A program made the position numbers and the translations under genes. DNA of 64,000 bases, from NCBI RefSeq assembly GCF_001968825.1, contig NZ_MIEU01000002.1:124001-188000 (forward strand). Reading direction: 5' to 3'. The stretch is from Tersicoccus sp. Bi-70. Lineage in GTDB: Bacteria; Actinomycetota; Actinomycetes; Actinomycetales; Micrococcaceae. The notes beneath the pieces were generated by a model, which did not search any database, was not told the origin of the DNA, and saw nothing but the letters and a program-made list of their open reading frames with translations. Position 1 is the stretch's first letter. Each line of letters starts with the position of its first letter. Below, piece after piece: positions 16,551-25,089 of this stretch.

Positions 16551-17731
16551 CAGAGTTGGTTCCCGAGCTTGAAGCCCTTGGCCGCCTCGCCGCGGTAGCT
16601 TCCGTCGTCGTCGCCGGCGCGGGTGTAGGAGAAGCCGTCGGCACCGATGGTCACGTCCATCTCGGAGGGATCCTCCCGGTCGACGACCGGCTTCGGGTTA
16701 CCGTCCAGGTCCAGGACGAGGGACGCCTCGGTGTACCAGGACGGGACGACGGGGTTGCCCCACCAGTCGCGGCGCTGGTTGTCGTGCACGTCCCAGCGCA
16801 CCACCGGGTTGTCCGGGTCGCCCGTGTAGTAGTCCTGCGTGTAGATCTCCACGCGGTGCCCGTCCGGGTCGAGGACGTAGAGGTAGAAGGCGTTGGAGAC
16901 GCCGTGCCGGCCCGGGCCGCGCTCGATCCGGTCCGACATCCGCAGGGCGCCCATCTTGTCGCAGATGTAGATGATGTTGTGCTTCTCGTGCGTGGCGAAC
17001 GCGACGTGGTGCATGCGGGGGCCGTTGCCGCCGGTCATGGCGGTGTCGTGCACGGTGGGCTTGCGCCGCATCCAGGCGGCGTACTCGACGCCGTCGGAGT
17101 CCGAGATGTCCTCGGTGATCCGGAAGCCGAGGTCCTCCATGTACCGGCAGGCCCGGGGCACGTCCGGGGTCACCTGGTTGAAGTGGTCGAGCCGCACCAG
17201 GGCGCCGGCACCGTAGAGGTCGTAGCGCCAGGCGAGGCGCTCCACGTGCTCCACCTCGAAGAAGAACTCGTAGGGGAAGCCCAGCGGGTCCTCGACGCGC
17301 ACGCTGTCGCCGATGCCCTTGACGAAGCCGTCCTTGCGGCGCTCCGTGCGGCAGCCGAGCTCCTGGTACCAGGCCTCGGCCCGGTCCACGTCCTCGGGCG
17401 TGCGGACCCGGTAGGAGAAGGCGGCGACGGCGGCGACCGGCCCCTGGCGCAGCACGAGGTTGTGGTGGATGAACTCCTCCATCGTGCGCAGGTAGATCGC
17501 GTTCTCGTCCTCCTCGGTCACGATGAGGCCGAGCAGGTCGACGTAGAACGCGCGGGAGGCGGCCAGGTCGGTGACGACCAACTCCATGGAGGCGCAGCGC
17601 AGGATGTCGGGCGCGGGAGCGGACGGGGTGGCGATGGGGTTGGCGACGGTCGGCCGGACCACGTCGTCCTGCTCGACGACGGCCGGGCCGGTGCCCGAGG
17701 GATCGGTGGAGGGATGGGGGGTGGTGCTCAT
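16550..17731 (-). CDS. hpaD: 3,4-dihydroxyphenylacetate (homoprotocatechuate) 2,3-dioxygenase
   Basis: Extradiol ring-cleavage dioxygenase of 393 residues, type I vicinal-oxygen-chelate fold with two repeated modules. Probable metal ligands are His in VRLDHFNQ, His in RMHHVAFA and Glu in HRVEIYTQDYY. The YTQDYYTGDPDNP stretch is characteristic of actinobacterial homoprotocatechuate dioxygenases such as that of Brevibacterium fuscum. It opens the ring to 5-carboxymethyl-2-hydroxymuconate semialdehyde. The ATG at 17731 has GAGGAG 8 bases upstream; an ATG five codons earlier does not. A 30-residue N-terminal Pro/Ala-rich leader precedes the conserved domain. Confidence 0.94.
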   Translation of the reverse strand: MSTTPHPSTDPSGTGPAVVEQDDVVRPTVANPIATPSAPAPDILRCASMELVVTDLAASRAFYVDLLGLIVTEEDENAIYLRTMEEFIHHNLVLRQGPVAAVAAFSYRVRTPEDVDRAEAWYQELGCRTERRKDGFVKGIGDSVRVEDPLGFPYEFFFEVEHVERLAWRYDLYGAGALVRLDHFNQVTPDVPRACRYMEDLGFRITEDISDSDGVEYAAWMRRKPTVHDTAMTGGNGPRMHHVAFATHEKHNIIYICDKMGALRMSDRIERGPGRHGVSNAFYLYVLDPDGHRVEIYTQDYYTGDPDNPVVRWDVHDNQRRDWWGNPVVPSWYTEASLVLDLDGNPKPVVDREDPSEMDVTIGADGFSYTRAGDDDGSYRGEAAKGFKLGNQL

Positions 17732-17785
17732 GGGTCTTCTCCTCATCGAGAGAGCGGTCGAGAAAAGGTCGGGAAGGGGAGTGGC

Positions 17786-19315
17786 TCAGGCGTCGTCGAC
17801 GGCGGCGGCGTCCTCGGCCTTGCCGAAGACCGGGTTGTGCACCTCGCCGAGGTTGATGTGGACGGCCTGCTGCTCGGTGTAGAAGTCGATCGAGCGGTAG
17901 CCGCCCTCGTGGCCGAGGCCCGAGGCCTTGACGCCGCCGAACGGGGTGCGCAGGTCGCGGACGTTGTTCGAGTTCAGCCAGACCATGCCGGCCTCGATGT
18001 CCTGCGCGAAGTTGTGCGCGCGCTTGAGGTCGTTCGTCCAGATGTAGGCGGCCAGGCCGTACTTCGTGTTGTTGGCCAGAGCGAGCGCCTCCTCGTCCGT
18101 GTCGAACGGGGTGATCGCGACGACGGGGCCGAAGATCTCCTCCTGGAAGATGCGGGCGTCGGGGGCGACGTCGGCGAACACCGTGGGGGCGACGAAGTTC
18201 CCGTCGGGGAACTGCTCGGGTCGGCCGCCGCCGGCGGTCAGCCGCGCCTCGCCCTTGCCGATCTCGATGTAGGAGAGGACCTTCTCGGCGTGCTCCGGGT
18301 GCACGAGGGCCCCGACCTCGGTGCTCTTCTCGTGCGGGTAGCCGACCTTCACGCGCTTCGCCTGGGCCGAGTAGCGCTCGACGAACGTGTCGTAGATGCT
18401 GCGTTCGACCAGGATGCGGGACCCGGCGGTGCAGCGCTCCCCGTTGAGGGAGAAGACGCCGAAGATGGTCGCGTCGATCGCCGCGTCCAGGTCGGCGTCG
18501 GCGAAGACGACGGCGGGGGACTTGCCGCCGAGCTCCATCGACAGGCCCTTGAGCCAGGGAGCGGCGTTGGCGAAGATGAGCTGACCGGTGCGGGACTCGC
18601 CGGTGAAGGAGATCAGCGGCACGTCCGGGTGCTTGACCAGCGAGTCGCCGGCGTAGCCCTCCTCGCCGAAGCCGTGCACGAGGTTGAAGACGCCCGCGGG
18701 CAGGCCGGCCTCCTCGAAGATGCCCGGCCACAGGGACGCGGACAGCGGCGTGAACTCGGCCGGCTTGAGCACGACGGTGTTGCCGGTGGCCAGCGCCGGG
18801 CCCAGCTTCCAGGACTCGAGCATGAACGGCGTGTTCCACGGGGTGATCAGGCCGGCGACGCCGATCGGCTTGCGGTTGACGTAGTTGGCCTGTCGGCCGG
18901 GGACCTTGAAGGCGTCGTCGTGCTGGGCGACGATCAGGTCCGCGAAGAAGCGGAAGTTCTCGGCGGCGCGCCGGGCCTGGCCCAGGGCCTGCGTGATCGG
19001 CAGGCCGGTGTCGAAGCACTCCATCTCGGCCAGCTCGTGGCCGCGGGTCTCGACGATGTCGGCGATCCGGTTGAGGACGCGGGAGCGCTCGCGGGGCAGC
19101 ATGCCCGGCCACGGCCCGTTCAGATAAGCGTCCTTCGCGGCCGCGACGGCGGCGTCGATGTCGGCGACCTTTCCGGACGCGGCCTTCAGGTACGGCTCGT
19201 TGGTGACGGGGTCGAGGACGTCGAAGGTGTCGCCGTCGATCGAGTCGACGTGCTGACCGCCGATGTAGTGCTGCAGGAGGGTGGGGAGGTTGTCGGGCTT
19301 GGCGTGGCTGGTCAC
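17786..19315 (-). CDS. hpaE: 5-carboxymethyl-2-hydroxymuconate semialdehyde dehydrogenase
   Basis: A 509-residue aldehyde dehydrogenase that oxidises the ring-cleavage aldehyde to the acid with NAD+. The active-site Cys is in LNGERCTAGSR and the general-base Glu in SMELGGKSPA; the NAD fold has SFTGESRTGQ. Its position between hpaD and the regulator, and its length, fit HpaE. A 54-base gap separates it from hpaD. It ends with an acidic Asp/Ala tail. Confidence 0.92.
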   Translation of the reverse strand: MTSHAKPDNLPTLLQHYIGGQHVDSIDGDTFDVLDPVTNEPYLKAASGKVADIDAAVAAAKDAYLNGPWPGMLPRERSRVLNRIADIVETRGHELAEMECFDTGLPITQALGQARRAAENFRFFADLIVAQHDDAFKVPGRQANYVNRKPIGVAGLITPWNTPFMLESWKLGPALATGNTVVLKPAEFTPLSASLWPGIFEEAGLPAGVFNLVHGFGEEGYAGDSLVKHPDVPLISFTGESRTGQLIFANAAPWLKGLSMELGGKSPAVVFADADLDAAIDATIFGVFSLNGERCTAGSRILVERSIYDTFVERYSAQAKRVKVGYPHEKSTEVGALVHPEHAEKVLSYIEIGKGEARLTAGGGRPEQFPDGNFVAPTVFADVAPDARIFQEEIFGPVVAITPFDTDEEALALANNTKYGLAAYIWTNDLKRAHNFAQDIEAGMVWLNSNNVRDLRTPFGGVKASGLGHEGGYRSIDFYTEQQAVHINLGEVHNPVFGKAEDAAAVDDA

Positions 19316-19384
19316 GGGTCTCTCCTTCGAGGGATGGATCGGGGAGTCGGTGGGGAGGATCGGGAGGGGTGGTGTCGGTCGTGT

Positions 19385-20077
19385 TCAGGTGCCGGCGTGG
19401 GCCAGGTAGGCCTCGAGGGTGGCCAGGCGGTGCTGCCGGGCGATCCGTTCGATCGTCCCGACGTCGTCGCCGGCGGCCAGGGCGTCGAGCAGGGCGTCGT
19501 GCTCGTCGACGGACCGGGCGGCCCGGCCGGGCACGTACGCGAACGTCGAGGAGCGCAGCGCGCCGAGCCGGTTCCAGCCGCGGTGGACGAGGTCGAGGAC
19601 GTGCGGGTTGGGGCAGTTCTCGAACAGGATCGCGTGGAACCGCAGGTTGAGCTCGGTGAAGGTGCGGGGATCGAAGTCAGCGAGCCGCTCGCGCATCTGC
19701 CGGTTGACCTCGCGGGCCCGGTCCAGGTCGGCCGGCGTCACGAGCGGCGCACACAGGGCGGTGGCGTAGCCCTCGACGAGCGCGAGGGTCTGCATGGTGT
19801 AGAGGTACTCGGTCGGGTCGATGCCGGTGACGGTCGCGCCGACGTTGCGTTCGAAGGTGATCAGCCGCTCGGACTCGAGCCGCCGGATCGCCTCGCGGAC
19901 GGGCACGACGCTCATGTCCAGTTCGTCGGCCAGGCGGGAGAGCACCAGCCGGTAGCCCGGCCCGTAGCTTCCCGAGCGGATCCGGTCCAGCACGTACTGG
20001 TACGCCGTCTCGGACTTGCTCGCCGTCGCGGGGTTCTTCTCGGGGTTCGTCGCCGTGCTCTTCTCGGTGGTGGTCAC
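19385..20077 (-). CDS. GntR-family regulator of the homoprotocatechuate operon
   Basis: A 230-residue regulator: winged helix at about residues 22-90 (recognition region VPVREAIRRLESERLI) and a helical FCD domain to the end. It is encoded inside the operon, between the hpaG-type fusion and hpaE, and starts with GTG 5 bases after the stop of the fusion gene. It is likely to sense a pathway metabolite and bind the ATCGTATACGAT palindrome at 21728-21739 in front of the operon, which would make it autoregulatory (inference). Confidence 0.86.
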   Translation of the reverse strand: MTTTEKSTATNPEKNPATASKSETAYQYVLDRIRSGSYGPGYRLVLSRLADELDMSVVPVREAIRRLESERLITFERNVGATVTGIDPTEYLYTMQTLALVEGYATALCAPLVTPADLDRAREVNRQMRERLADFDPRTFTELNLRFHAILFENCPNPHVLDLVHRGWNRLGALRSSTFAYVPGRAARSVDEHDALLDALAAGDDVGTIERIARQHRLATLEAYLAHAGT

Positions 20078-20082
20078 GGCGG

Positions 20083-21651
20083 TCAGAGCTCCCGCGGGTG
20101 CTCGGCGGCCCACGCGTCGTACGCCGCGCGCCACGCGGCGTTCAGCGGGAAGAGCCCGTCGACGGGTTCGCCGGCCTCGACCTGCGCGTAGATGAACGTC
20201 TCCTCGTGCTCCTGCTGCAGGCACTCCTCGACCAGGTCCTCGGCCAGGGCCGGCGGGATGACGAGGATGCCGTCGGCGTCGGCGACGATGATGTCGCCGG
20301 GCACCACGGTGGTGCCGCCGCAGGCGACGGCGACGTCCGTGTCCCAGGGCACGTGCTTGCGGCCGAGCACCGCGGGGTGGGCGGTGGCGTAGAAGGTCGG
20401 CAGCTCCAGGCCGGCGACGACGGCCGCGTCCCGGACCCCGCCGTCGGTGATGATGGCGGCGGCGCCGGCCACCTGGGCGCGCAGGGCGAGGATGTCGCCG
20501 AGGGTCCCGGCGCCCTTCTCGCCGCGGGCCTCCATGACGAGCACGTCGCCCTCGTGCAGGTCGTCGACGATCCGCTTCTGGGCGTTGTACCCGCCCCCGT
20601 GCTCGGCGAACAGGTCCTCGCGGTTGGGCACGTAGCGCAGGGTCCGGGCGAGACCGACGACCTTGGCGTCGTCGCGCGTGCAGCGCAGCCCGTCGATGGA
20701 GACGTTGTTCAGGCCCCGCTTGCGCAGCTGGGAGCTCAGGGTCGCGGTGGCGACGGCCTCGAGCCTGCGCCGCAGGTCGGGGGAGAGGACGGAGCCCGCG
20801 GTCTCCGGCTCGGACGGGGCCGCGTCCGGCGCGGGCGGTGCCGCGTGCTCGGCCTGCTCCGGGGCGGCCTGCTCCGGCGCGGTGGCGGCGTTCGCCGTTC
20901 CGGCGCGCCAGGCCTCCTCGCTGCCCCACGCCTCGACCCGCTGGTCGTCGGTGATCGTCGGGGTGATGCCGTAGGACGGGTCGGCCGGCACCGTGCCCTC
21001 GGTGACGCGGCTGATCAGCCGGCCCGAGCTGAGGGCTCCGTCGGCCGTGGTGACCTCGACCTCGACGACGTCGCCGGGCTGGGCGACGGAGGAGCCGGCG
21101 GGCGTACCGGTGAGGATCACGTCGCCGGGCTGCAGGGTGATCCACTGGCTGAGGTCCGCGATCAGCCGGCCGAAGCCGAAGAGCAGGGTGTCGGTCGTGT
21201 CGTCCTGCGCGATCGTCCCGTTGACCCAGGTGCGCACGCGCAGGCCCGCCGGGTCCACCTGGTCGGCGGGGATGAGCGCGGGGCCGAGCGGGGTGAAACC
21301 GGCGCCGCCCTTGTTCCGCAGGTTGGAGCCCTTGTCCGCGGCGCGCATGTCGTACAGGCCCCAGTCGTTGGCGGCCGTGACCCAGGAGACCGCGTTCCAG
21401 CCCTGCTCGGGCGTGGCCCGGTACGTGCGGGTGCCGATGACGAGCGCGACCTCGCCCTCGTAGGCCAGCAGCTCGGTGCCCGCCGGCCGCTCGACCGTGG
21501 AGCCGCTGTGCGCGAGCGAGGACGCCGGCTTCAGGAAGTAGGACGGGTGCTCCGGGGTGCGGCCGCGCTGGGCGGCGCGGCTGGGGTAGTTCAGGTGCAC
21601 CGCGATCACGGTGCCGATGTCCTGGAGCACCTGGTCGGTGACGTCGTGCAT
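20083..21651 (-). CDS. hpaG: Fused FAH-family decarboxylase/isomerase (HpaG-like) and RraA-like domain protein
   Basis: A 522-residue two-domain protein, first gene of the operon. Residues 1-250 form an FAH-family domain with metal-binding acids in AYEGEVALVIG and an AANDWGLYDMR loop. This is the fold of 5-oxopent-3-ene-1,2,5-tricarboxylate decarboxylase. An Ala/Pro/Glu-rich linker spans about 260-310. Residues 310-515 form an RraA/HMG-aldolase-like domain with TDGGVRDAAVV and GDIIVADADGILVIP, the motifs of metal-dependent 4-carboxy-4-hydroxy-2-oxoadipate aldolases and oxaloacetate decarboxylases. No separate hpaF isomerase is present, so one half may supply it. Strong GAGGAG site. Confidence 0.82.
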   Translation of the reverse strand: MHDVTDQVLQDIGTVIAVHLNYPSRAAQRGRTPEHPSYFLKPASSLAHSGSTVERPAGTELLAYEGEVALVIGTRTYRATPEQGWNAVSWVTAANDWGLYDMRAADKGSNLRNKGGAGFTPLGPALIPADQVDPAGLRVRTWVNGTIAQDDTTDTLLFGFGRLIADLSQWITLQPGDVILTGTPAGSSVAQPGDVVEVEVTTADGALSSGRLISRVTEGTVPADPSYGITPTITDDQRVEAWGSEEAWRAGTANAATAPEQAAPEQAEHAAPPAPDAAPSEPETAGSVLSPDLRRRLEAVATATLSSQLRKRGLNNVSIDGLRCTRDDAKVVGLARTLRYVPNREDLFAEHGGGYNAQKRIVDDLHEGDVLVMEARGEKGAGTLGDILALRAQVAGAAAIITDGGVRDAAVVAGLELPTFYATAHPAVLGRKHVPWDTDVAVACGGTTVVPGDIIVADADGILVIPPALAEDLVEECLQQEHEETFIYAQVEAGEPVDGLFPLNAAWRAAYDAWAAEHPREL

Positions 21652-21727
21652 CCGCTCCTCCTCGATCGGTGGCCGATCCCGTCGGCCTCGCGTGCGCGGT
21701 GGACGCGTCGGCGAGATCAGCAATGAA

Positions 21728-21739
21728 ATCGTATACGAT
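21728..21739. promoter_or_regulatory. GntR-type operator of the homoprotocatechuate operon
   Basis: Perfect 12-base palindrome ATCGTATACGAT, 76 bases before the first gene. On the minus strand it includes TACGAT, a fitting -10, so regulator binding would overlap the polymerase site. Same design as the operators of the C4 locus but a different half-site. Confidence 0.65.
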
Positions 21740-21791
21740 CCAGTGTCGCCGTGACGGGCGCCACTGTCAACCCCTGACAGCGCAACGAATT

Positions 21792-21863
21792 CGCCAGCTC
21801 GTCGATAGATGTTCGAAACGGCCCAGAATCGGCCGGTTGCAGACATCAAATGACGAGCTGGCG
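21792..21863. repeat. 12-bp inverted repeat upstream of the homoprotocatechuate promoter
   Basis: CGCCAGCTCGTC at 21792-21803 is repeated in inverse at 21852-21863, with 48 bases between. It lies upstream of the -10/operator of the hpa operon and downstream of the alpha/beta hydrolase stop at 21914. It could be a distal regulator site, or a weak terminator for the hydrolase transcript; no T tract is present. Confidence 0.5.
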
Positions 21864-21913
21864 GGGGAAGGAGCCAGTGGTGCGGGGCGGAGTGGGGGCG
21901 GGACGGGCGCGAG

Positions 21914-22759
21914 TCAGGCGAGGAACGCGAGGGCGGCATCCTTGAACGCACGGCTCGTGACGGTCGAGAGGTGATCCCGGCCGGGGATCCGCAGCGATTC
22001 CGGCGTGCCGCCGGCGTCCTCGAGCAGGGACAGGAGACGGTCCATCCCGGCGGCCAGCTCGTCGTTCTCCCCCGCGGCGAGCAGCACGGGCTGGCGGGGC
22101 ACCATCGACTCCGGGTGGTAGGGCTCCTGCTGGGCAGCGCTGATGAACGCGAGGATCGGGTCCATCGGGTTGCCGGCCGCCTGGGCCATCGAGACGAACA
22201 TCCGGGTCTCGTCGTGGGTGATGTCCGCTCCGGACTCCAGATTGGCGCGAGCGTCGGCCAGGTCGAGCTCGACGAAACGGTCGTCGGCGGCTGCGCCCCC
22301 GAGCACCACGCGGCGCACCAGCTCCGGCTGGGCCGCCGCCAGTTCCCAGGCGAGCCGCGCTCCGAAGGAGTAGCCGACGAGGTCGGCGCCGCCACCGTCC
22401 GGGCCGATCGGGGTGACGCCCTCCTGCGCGAGGATCTGCAGCAGGTCCGCCCGGATGCGGGACGGCAGGCACGCCTCGACCGTCGACGCGGCGGAGCGAC
22501 CGTGGCCGGGGAGGTCGACGGTCAGGACGGTGCGCCCGCCCCGGGTGAGTTCGCGCACCCAGCCGGGCCGCACCCAGTTCATCTCGGCCGACGAGGCGAA
22601 CCCGTGGATCAGCAGGACCGGGGGAGCGTCGAGCGCCTCGCCTTCCTCCGGAGCGAACCGCTCGACGTGCAGCCCGGCGTCGACACCCTCGACCAGCTCG
22701 TGGTCGAGGGTGCCGACGCGCGAGGCGTCCGGACCGGCGGGGTGTTCCGTGTCGTCCAC
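21914..22759 (-). CDS. Alpha/beta-fold hydrolase
   Basis: A 281-residue hydrolase. It has LLIHGFASSAEMNW (oxyanion region), VDLPGHGRSA, the nucleophile elbow GYSFGAR and a C-terminal His in GRDHLST. Acid residues occur in the expected strand 7 region. The enzyme belongs to the broad esterase/haloperoxidase-like group. It follows the BrkB-family gene by five bases, so both form a minus-strand operon. Nothing in the context names a substrate. Confidence 0.8.
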   Translation of the reverse strand: MDDTEHPAGPDASRVGTLDHELVEGVDAGLHVERFAPEEGEALDAPPVLLIHGFASSAEMNWVRPGWVRELTRGGRTVLTVDLPGHGRSAASTVEACLPSRIRADLLQILAQEGVTPIGPDGGGADLVGYSFGARLAWELAAAQPELVRRVVLGGAAADDRFVELDLADARANLESGADITHDETRMFVSMAQAAGNPMDPILAFISAAQQEPYHPESMVPRQPVLLAAGENDELAAGMDRLLSLLEDAGGTPESLRIPGRDHLSTVTSRAFKDAALAFLA

Positions 22760-22764
22760 CCGGC

Positions 22765-24051
22765 TCAGACGTCCTCGCGGCGCGTGCCGTACTGGTGGCT
22801 GCCGGGCTGGTTCTTCAGCACCGCCTCCGGCACCACGGTGGCGCCGGTCTCGTCGTCGCCGGAACCCTTGCCCTTCTTCGCCTTCTTGTCGCTCTTCCCG
22901 TCGTTGCCGGCCCGGCCGTGCGCGTCGTGTCCGTGATCGCGCGAGGAGTCACGCTGACCGTCCGACCCTGCACCCGCGGTGCCGTCCTGCTCGCTCTCCA
23001 CCCGCAGCTCACGGCCCTGCTCGACGAGGTTCTCCGTCTTGGCGGCCAGCTTGTCGGACTGCTTGGTGTCACGCGGCGGCAGCTGGATGGTCTCCTCCGC
23101 CTTGATGCCGGCCTGCAGCTGCCGGCCCCGCTCCAGCTCGGCGTCGAACTCGGCCCCGAAGAGCAGGGAGATGTTCGCGATCCAGATCCACAGCAGGAAG
23201 ATGATGACGCCGGCGATGGACCCGTAGGTCTTGTTGTAGTTGCCGAAGTTCCCGACGTAGAACGCAAAGCCGATGGTCGCGATGATCAGCACGACGATGG
23301 CGATGATCGCGCCGGCCGAGATCCACCGGAACTTCGGCTGCTTGACGTTCGGGGTGGCCCAGTACAGGACGGCGATGGCCACGATGACGAAGATGAGCAT
23401 CACGGGGATCTTGACGATGTTCCACACCGTGACCGCCGTGTCGCCGAGGCCGATCACCTCGCCGATACGCTGAGCGATGGGGCCGGAGATGACGAGCATG
23501 AGGCCGGTGGCGGCGATGAGCAGCACCATCACCAGCGTCACCAGCAGCATCACGGGACGCAGCTTCCAGATCGGCCGCCCCTCGTCCACCTCGTAGATGC
23601 GGTTCATGGCGCGCCCGAAGCCACCGACGTACCCGGACGCCGACCAGAGGGCGCCGAGGATACCGATGACCAGCGTGAAGCCCGCGCCGGTGGAGCTGGT
23701 CAACTCCTTGATGGTCGGCTCGATGGTGTCCAGCGCCTGGCCGCCGATGGGGCGCAGCAGGTCGAGCACCGCGTTGGTCGTCGTCTCCGCCTGACCCACG
23801 ACGCCGAGGATGGAGACCAGGGCCAGGATGGCGGGGAACAGGGACAGGACCGCGAAGTAGGTCAGACCGGCCGCCAGATCGGTGCACTTGTCCTTGCCGA
23901 ACTCACTGATGGTCCGCTTGAACACGTAGCCCCACGAGGGCTTGGACACCTCGGTGGGGGAGTCCGGTTTGCGTGCGTCGTCCGGGTCCGGTGCGTCGGC
24001 CTTGCCGCGCGCGGTGTGCGCGTCGTCGGCGGTCGAGGTGGTGGTCGTCAT
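22765..24051 (-). CDS. YihY/virulence factor BrkB-family membrane protein
   Basis: A 428-residue inner-membrane protein. The conserved N-terminal stretch (SWGYVFKRTISEFGKD, then LAAGLTYFAVLSLFPA) is the YihY/BrkB hallmark, followed by about five more TM helices and the GxxxGxxxRAMNRIYEV segment. The C-terminal 110 residues are hydrophilic and full of Lys, Asp and Gly. Cellular role is not known for the family; despite the old name it is not a proven ribonuclease. The ATG at 24051 is chosen over an upstream start at 24132 because only the former leads directly into conserved sequence. Confidence 0.85.
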   Translation of the reverse strand: MTTTTSTADDAHTARGKADAPDPDDARKPDSPTEVSKPSWGYVFKRTISEFGKDKCTDLAAGLTYFAVLSLFPAILALVSILGVVGQAETTTNAVLDLLRPIGGQALDTIEPTIKELTSSTGAGFTLVIGILGALWSASGYVGGFGRAMNRIYEVDEGRPIWKLRPVMLLVTLVMVLLIAATGLMLVISGPIAQRIGEVIGLGDTAVTVWNIVKIPVMLIFVIVAIAVLYWATPNVKQPKFRWISAGAIIAIVVLIIATIGFAFYVGNFGNYNKTYGSIAGVIIFLLWIWIANISLLFGAEFDAELERGRQLQAGIKAEETIQLPPRDTKQSDKLAAKTENLVEQGRELRVESEQDGTAGAGSDGQRDSSRDHGHDAHGRAGNDGKSDKKAKKGKGSGDDETGATVVPEAVLKNQPGSHQYGTRREDV

Positions 24052-24164
24052 GGTCGCTCCTGGTCCATCGGGGGAGACCGCGGGACCGCGATCGCCCGAG
24101 CAGTGAGATCGTGGTCTCAGGCTAGTACACACTCATCACCCTGCTGACGACCTTCGGAGGTTCC

Positions 24165-24971
24165 ATGCAACGCGACGTGTCCGCCCACATCACCGGTCGG
24201 GTCGGGGAAGGCACGAGGCTGGTGTTCGCCGTGGCCGCCGTCGACAACCCCGGGTACGAGCACTTCGCGGAGGAGCTGTCGGTGACCATCGACGGGCACG
24301 AGGTGGACGTCACGGAGATCCGCGAGAGCCACGGCGGCCGCCTGCACGCGGTGACCGCGGGCGTCTCCGGTGAGGTGGTGCTCGACTACCGGGCGAGCGT
24401 CTCCGGCCGGTCCACCGTGGACGAGGTGCGGGACCTGGATCTGATCGAGTACCTGCGGCCCAGCCGGTACTGCGAGTCGGACATGCTGATGCCCACCGCG
24501 TGGGCGGAGTTCGCCCAGCTGCGCGGCCCGGAGCTGCTCGACGCCGTCACCCGCTTCGTGCACCGCGAGCTCGCCTATGTCTCCGGGTCGAGCCGCCCCA
24601 CCGACGGCGCGGTGTCCACGCTGCTCATGCGCCGCGGTGTCTGCCGGGACTTCGCACACCTGGCGGTCGCCCTGCTGCGGGGCAAGAACGTGCCCGCACG
24701 GCTGGTGGCCGTGTACGCGCCGGGGCTGTCGCCGATGGACTTCCACGCGGTCGCCGAGGCGTACCTGGACGGGGCCTGGTACCTGCTGGACCCCACGCGG
24801 ATGTCACAGCGCCACCAGCTGGTGCGGATCTCGACGGGCCGGGACGCGGCGGACACCGCGTTCCTCACCGCGATCGACGGGCCGTTCACCTTCGGGGACC
24901 TGAACGTCACGGCGACGGCGGAGGGCGACTGGCCGGCGGACACCGGCGCGCCCGACGTCGTCCTCGGCTGA
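24165..24971 (+). CDS. Transglutaminase-like cysteine hydrolase
   Basis: A 268-residue protein with an N-terminal beta domain (about 1-110) and a transglutaminase-like core. The triad is seen: Cys in RRGVCRDFAH, His in PMDFHAVAEAY and Asp in YLLDPTRM. Members act as peptidases, amidases or cross-linkers; the cytoplasmic two-domain form is widespread in actinobacteria and its substrate is not known. No signal peptide. Ribosome site CGGAGG precedes the ATG. It is divergent from the BrkB-family gene. Confidence 0.85.
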   Translation: MQRDVSAHITGRVGEGTRLVFAVAAVDNPGYEHFAEELSVTIDGHEVDVTEIRESHGGRLHAVTAGVSGEVVLDYRASVSGRSTVDEVRDLDLIEYLRPSRYCESDMLMPTAWAEFAQLRGPELLDAVTRFVHRELAYVSGSSRPTDGAVSTLLMRRGVCRDFAHLAVALLRGKNVPARLVAVYAPGLSPMDFHAVAEAYLDGAWYLLDPTRMSQRHQLVRISTGRDAADTAFLTAIDGPFTFGDLNVTATAEGDWPADTGAPDVVLG

Positions 24972-25089
24972 CACGCCGCGGAGGGCTGGGACAGAAGGGG
25001 CCGGGCGCCGGGCGGGACGCGGAAAGACGCCGGCCCGGACGCCGGCCCTGATGACCGCCGGGCGGCCGCCGGTGGAGCGCCCGCCCCGG

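Noticed and set aside
16556-20191. A 1211-codon open frame on the plus strand
   Set aside because: Antisense shadow of hpaD, hpaE and the regulator; low-complexity Asp/Gly/Val/Arg content and no start signal.
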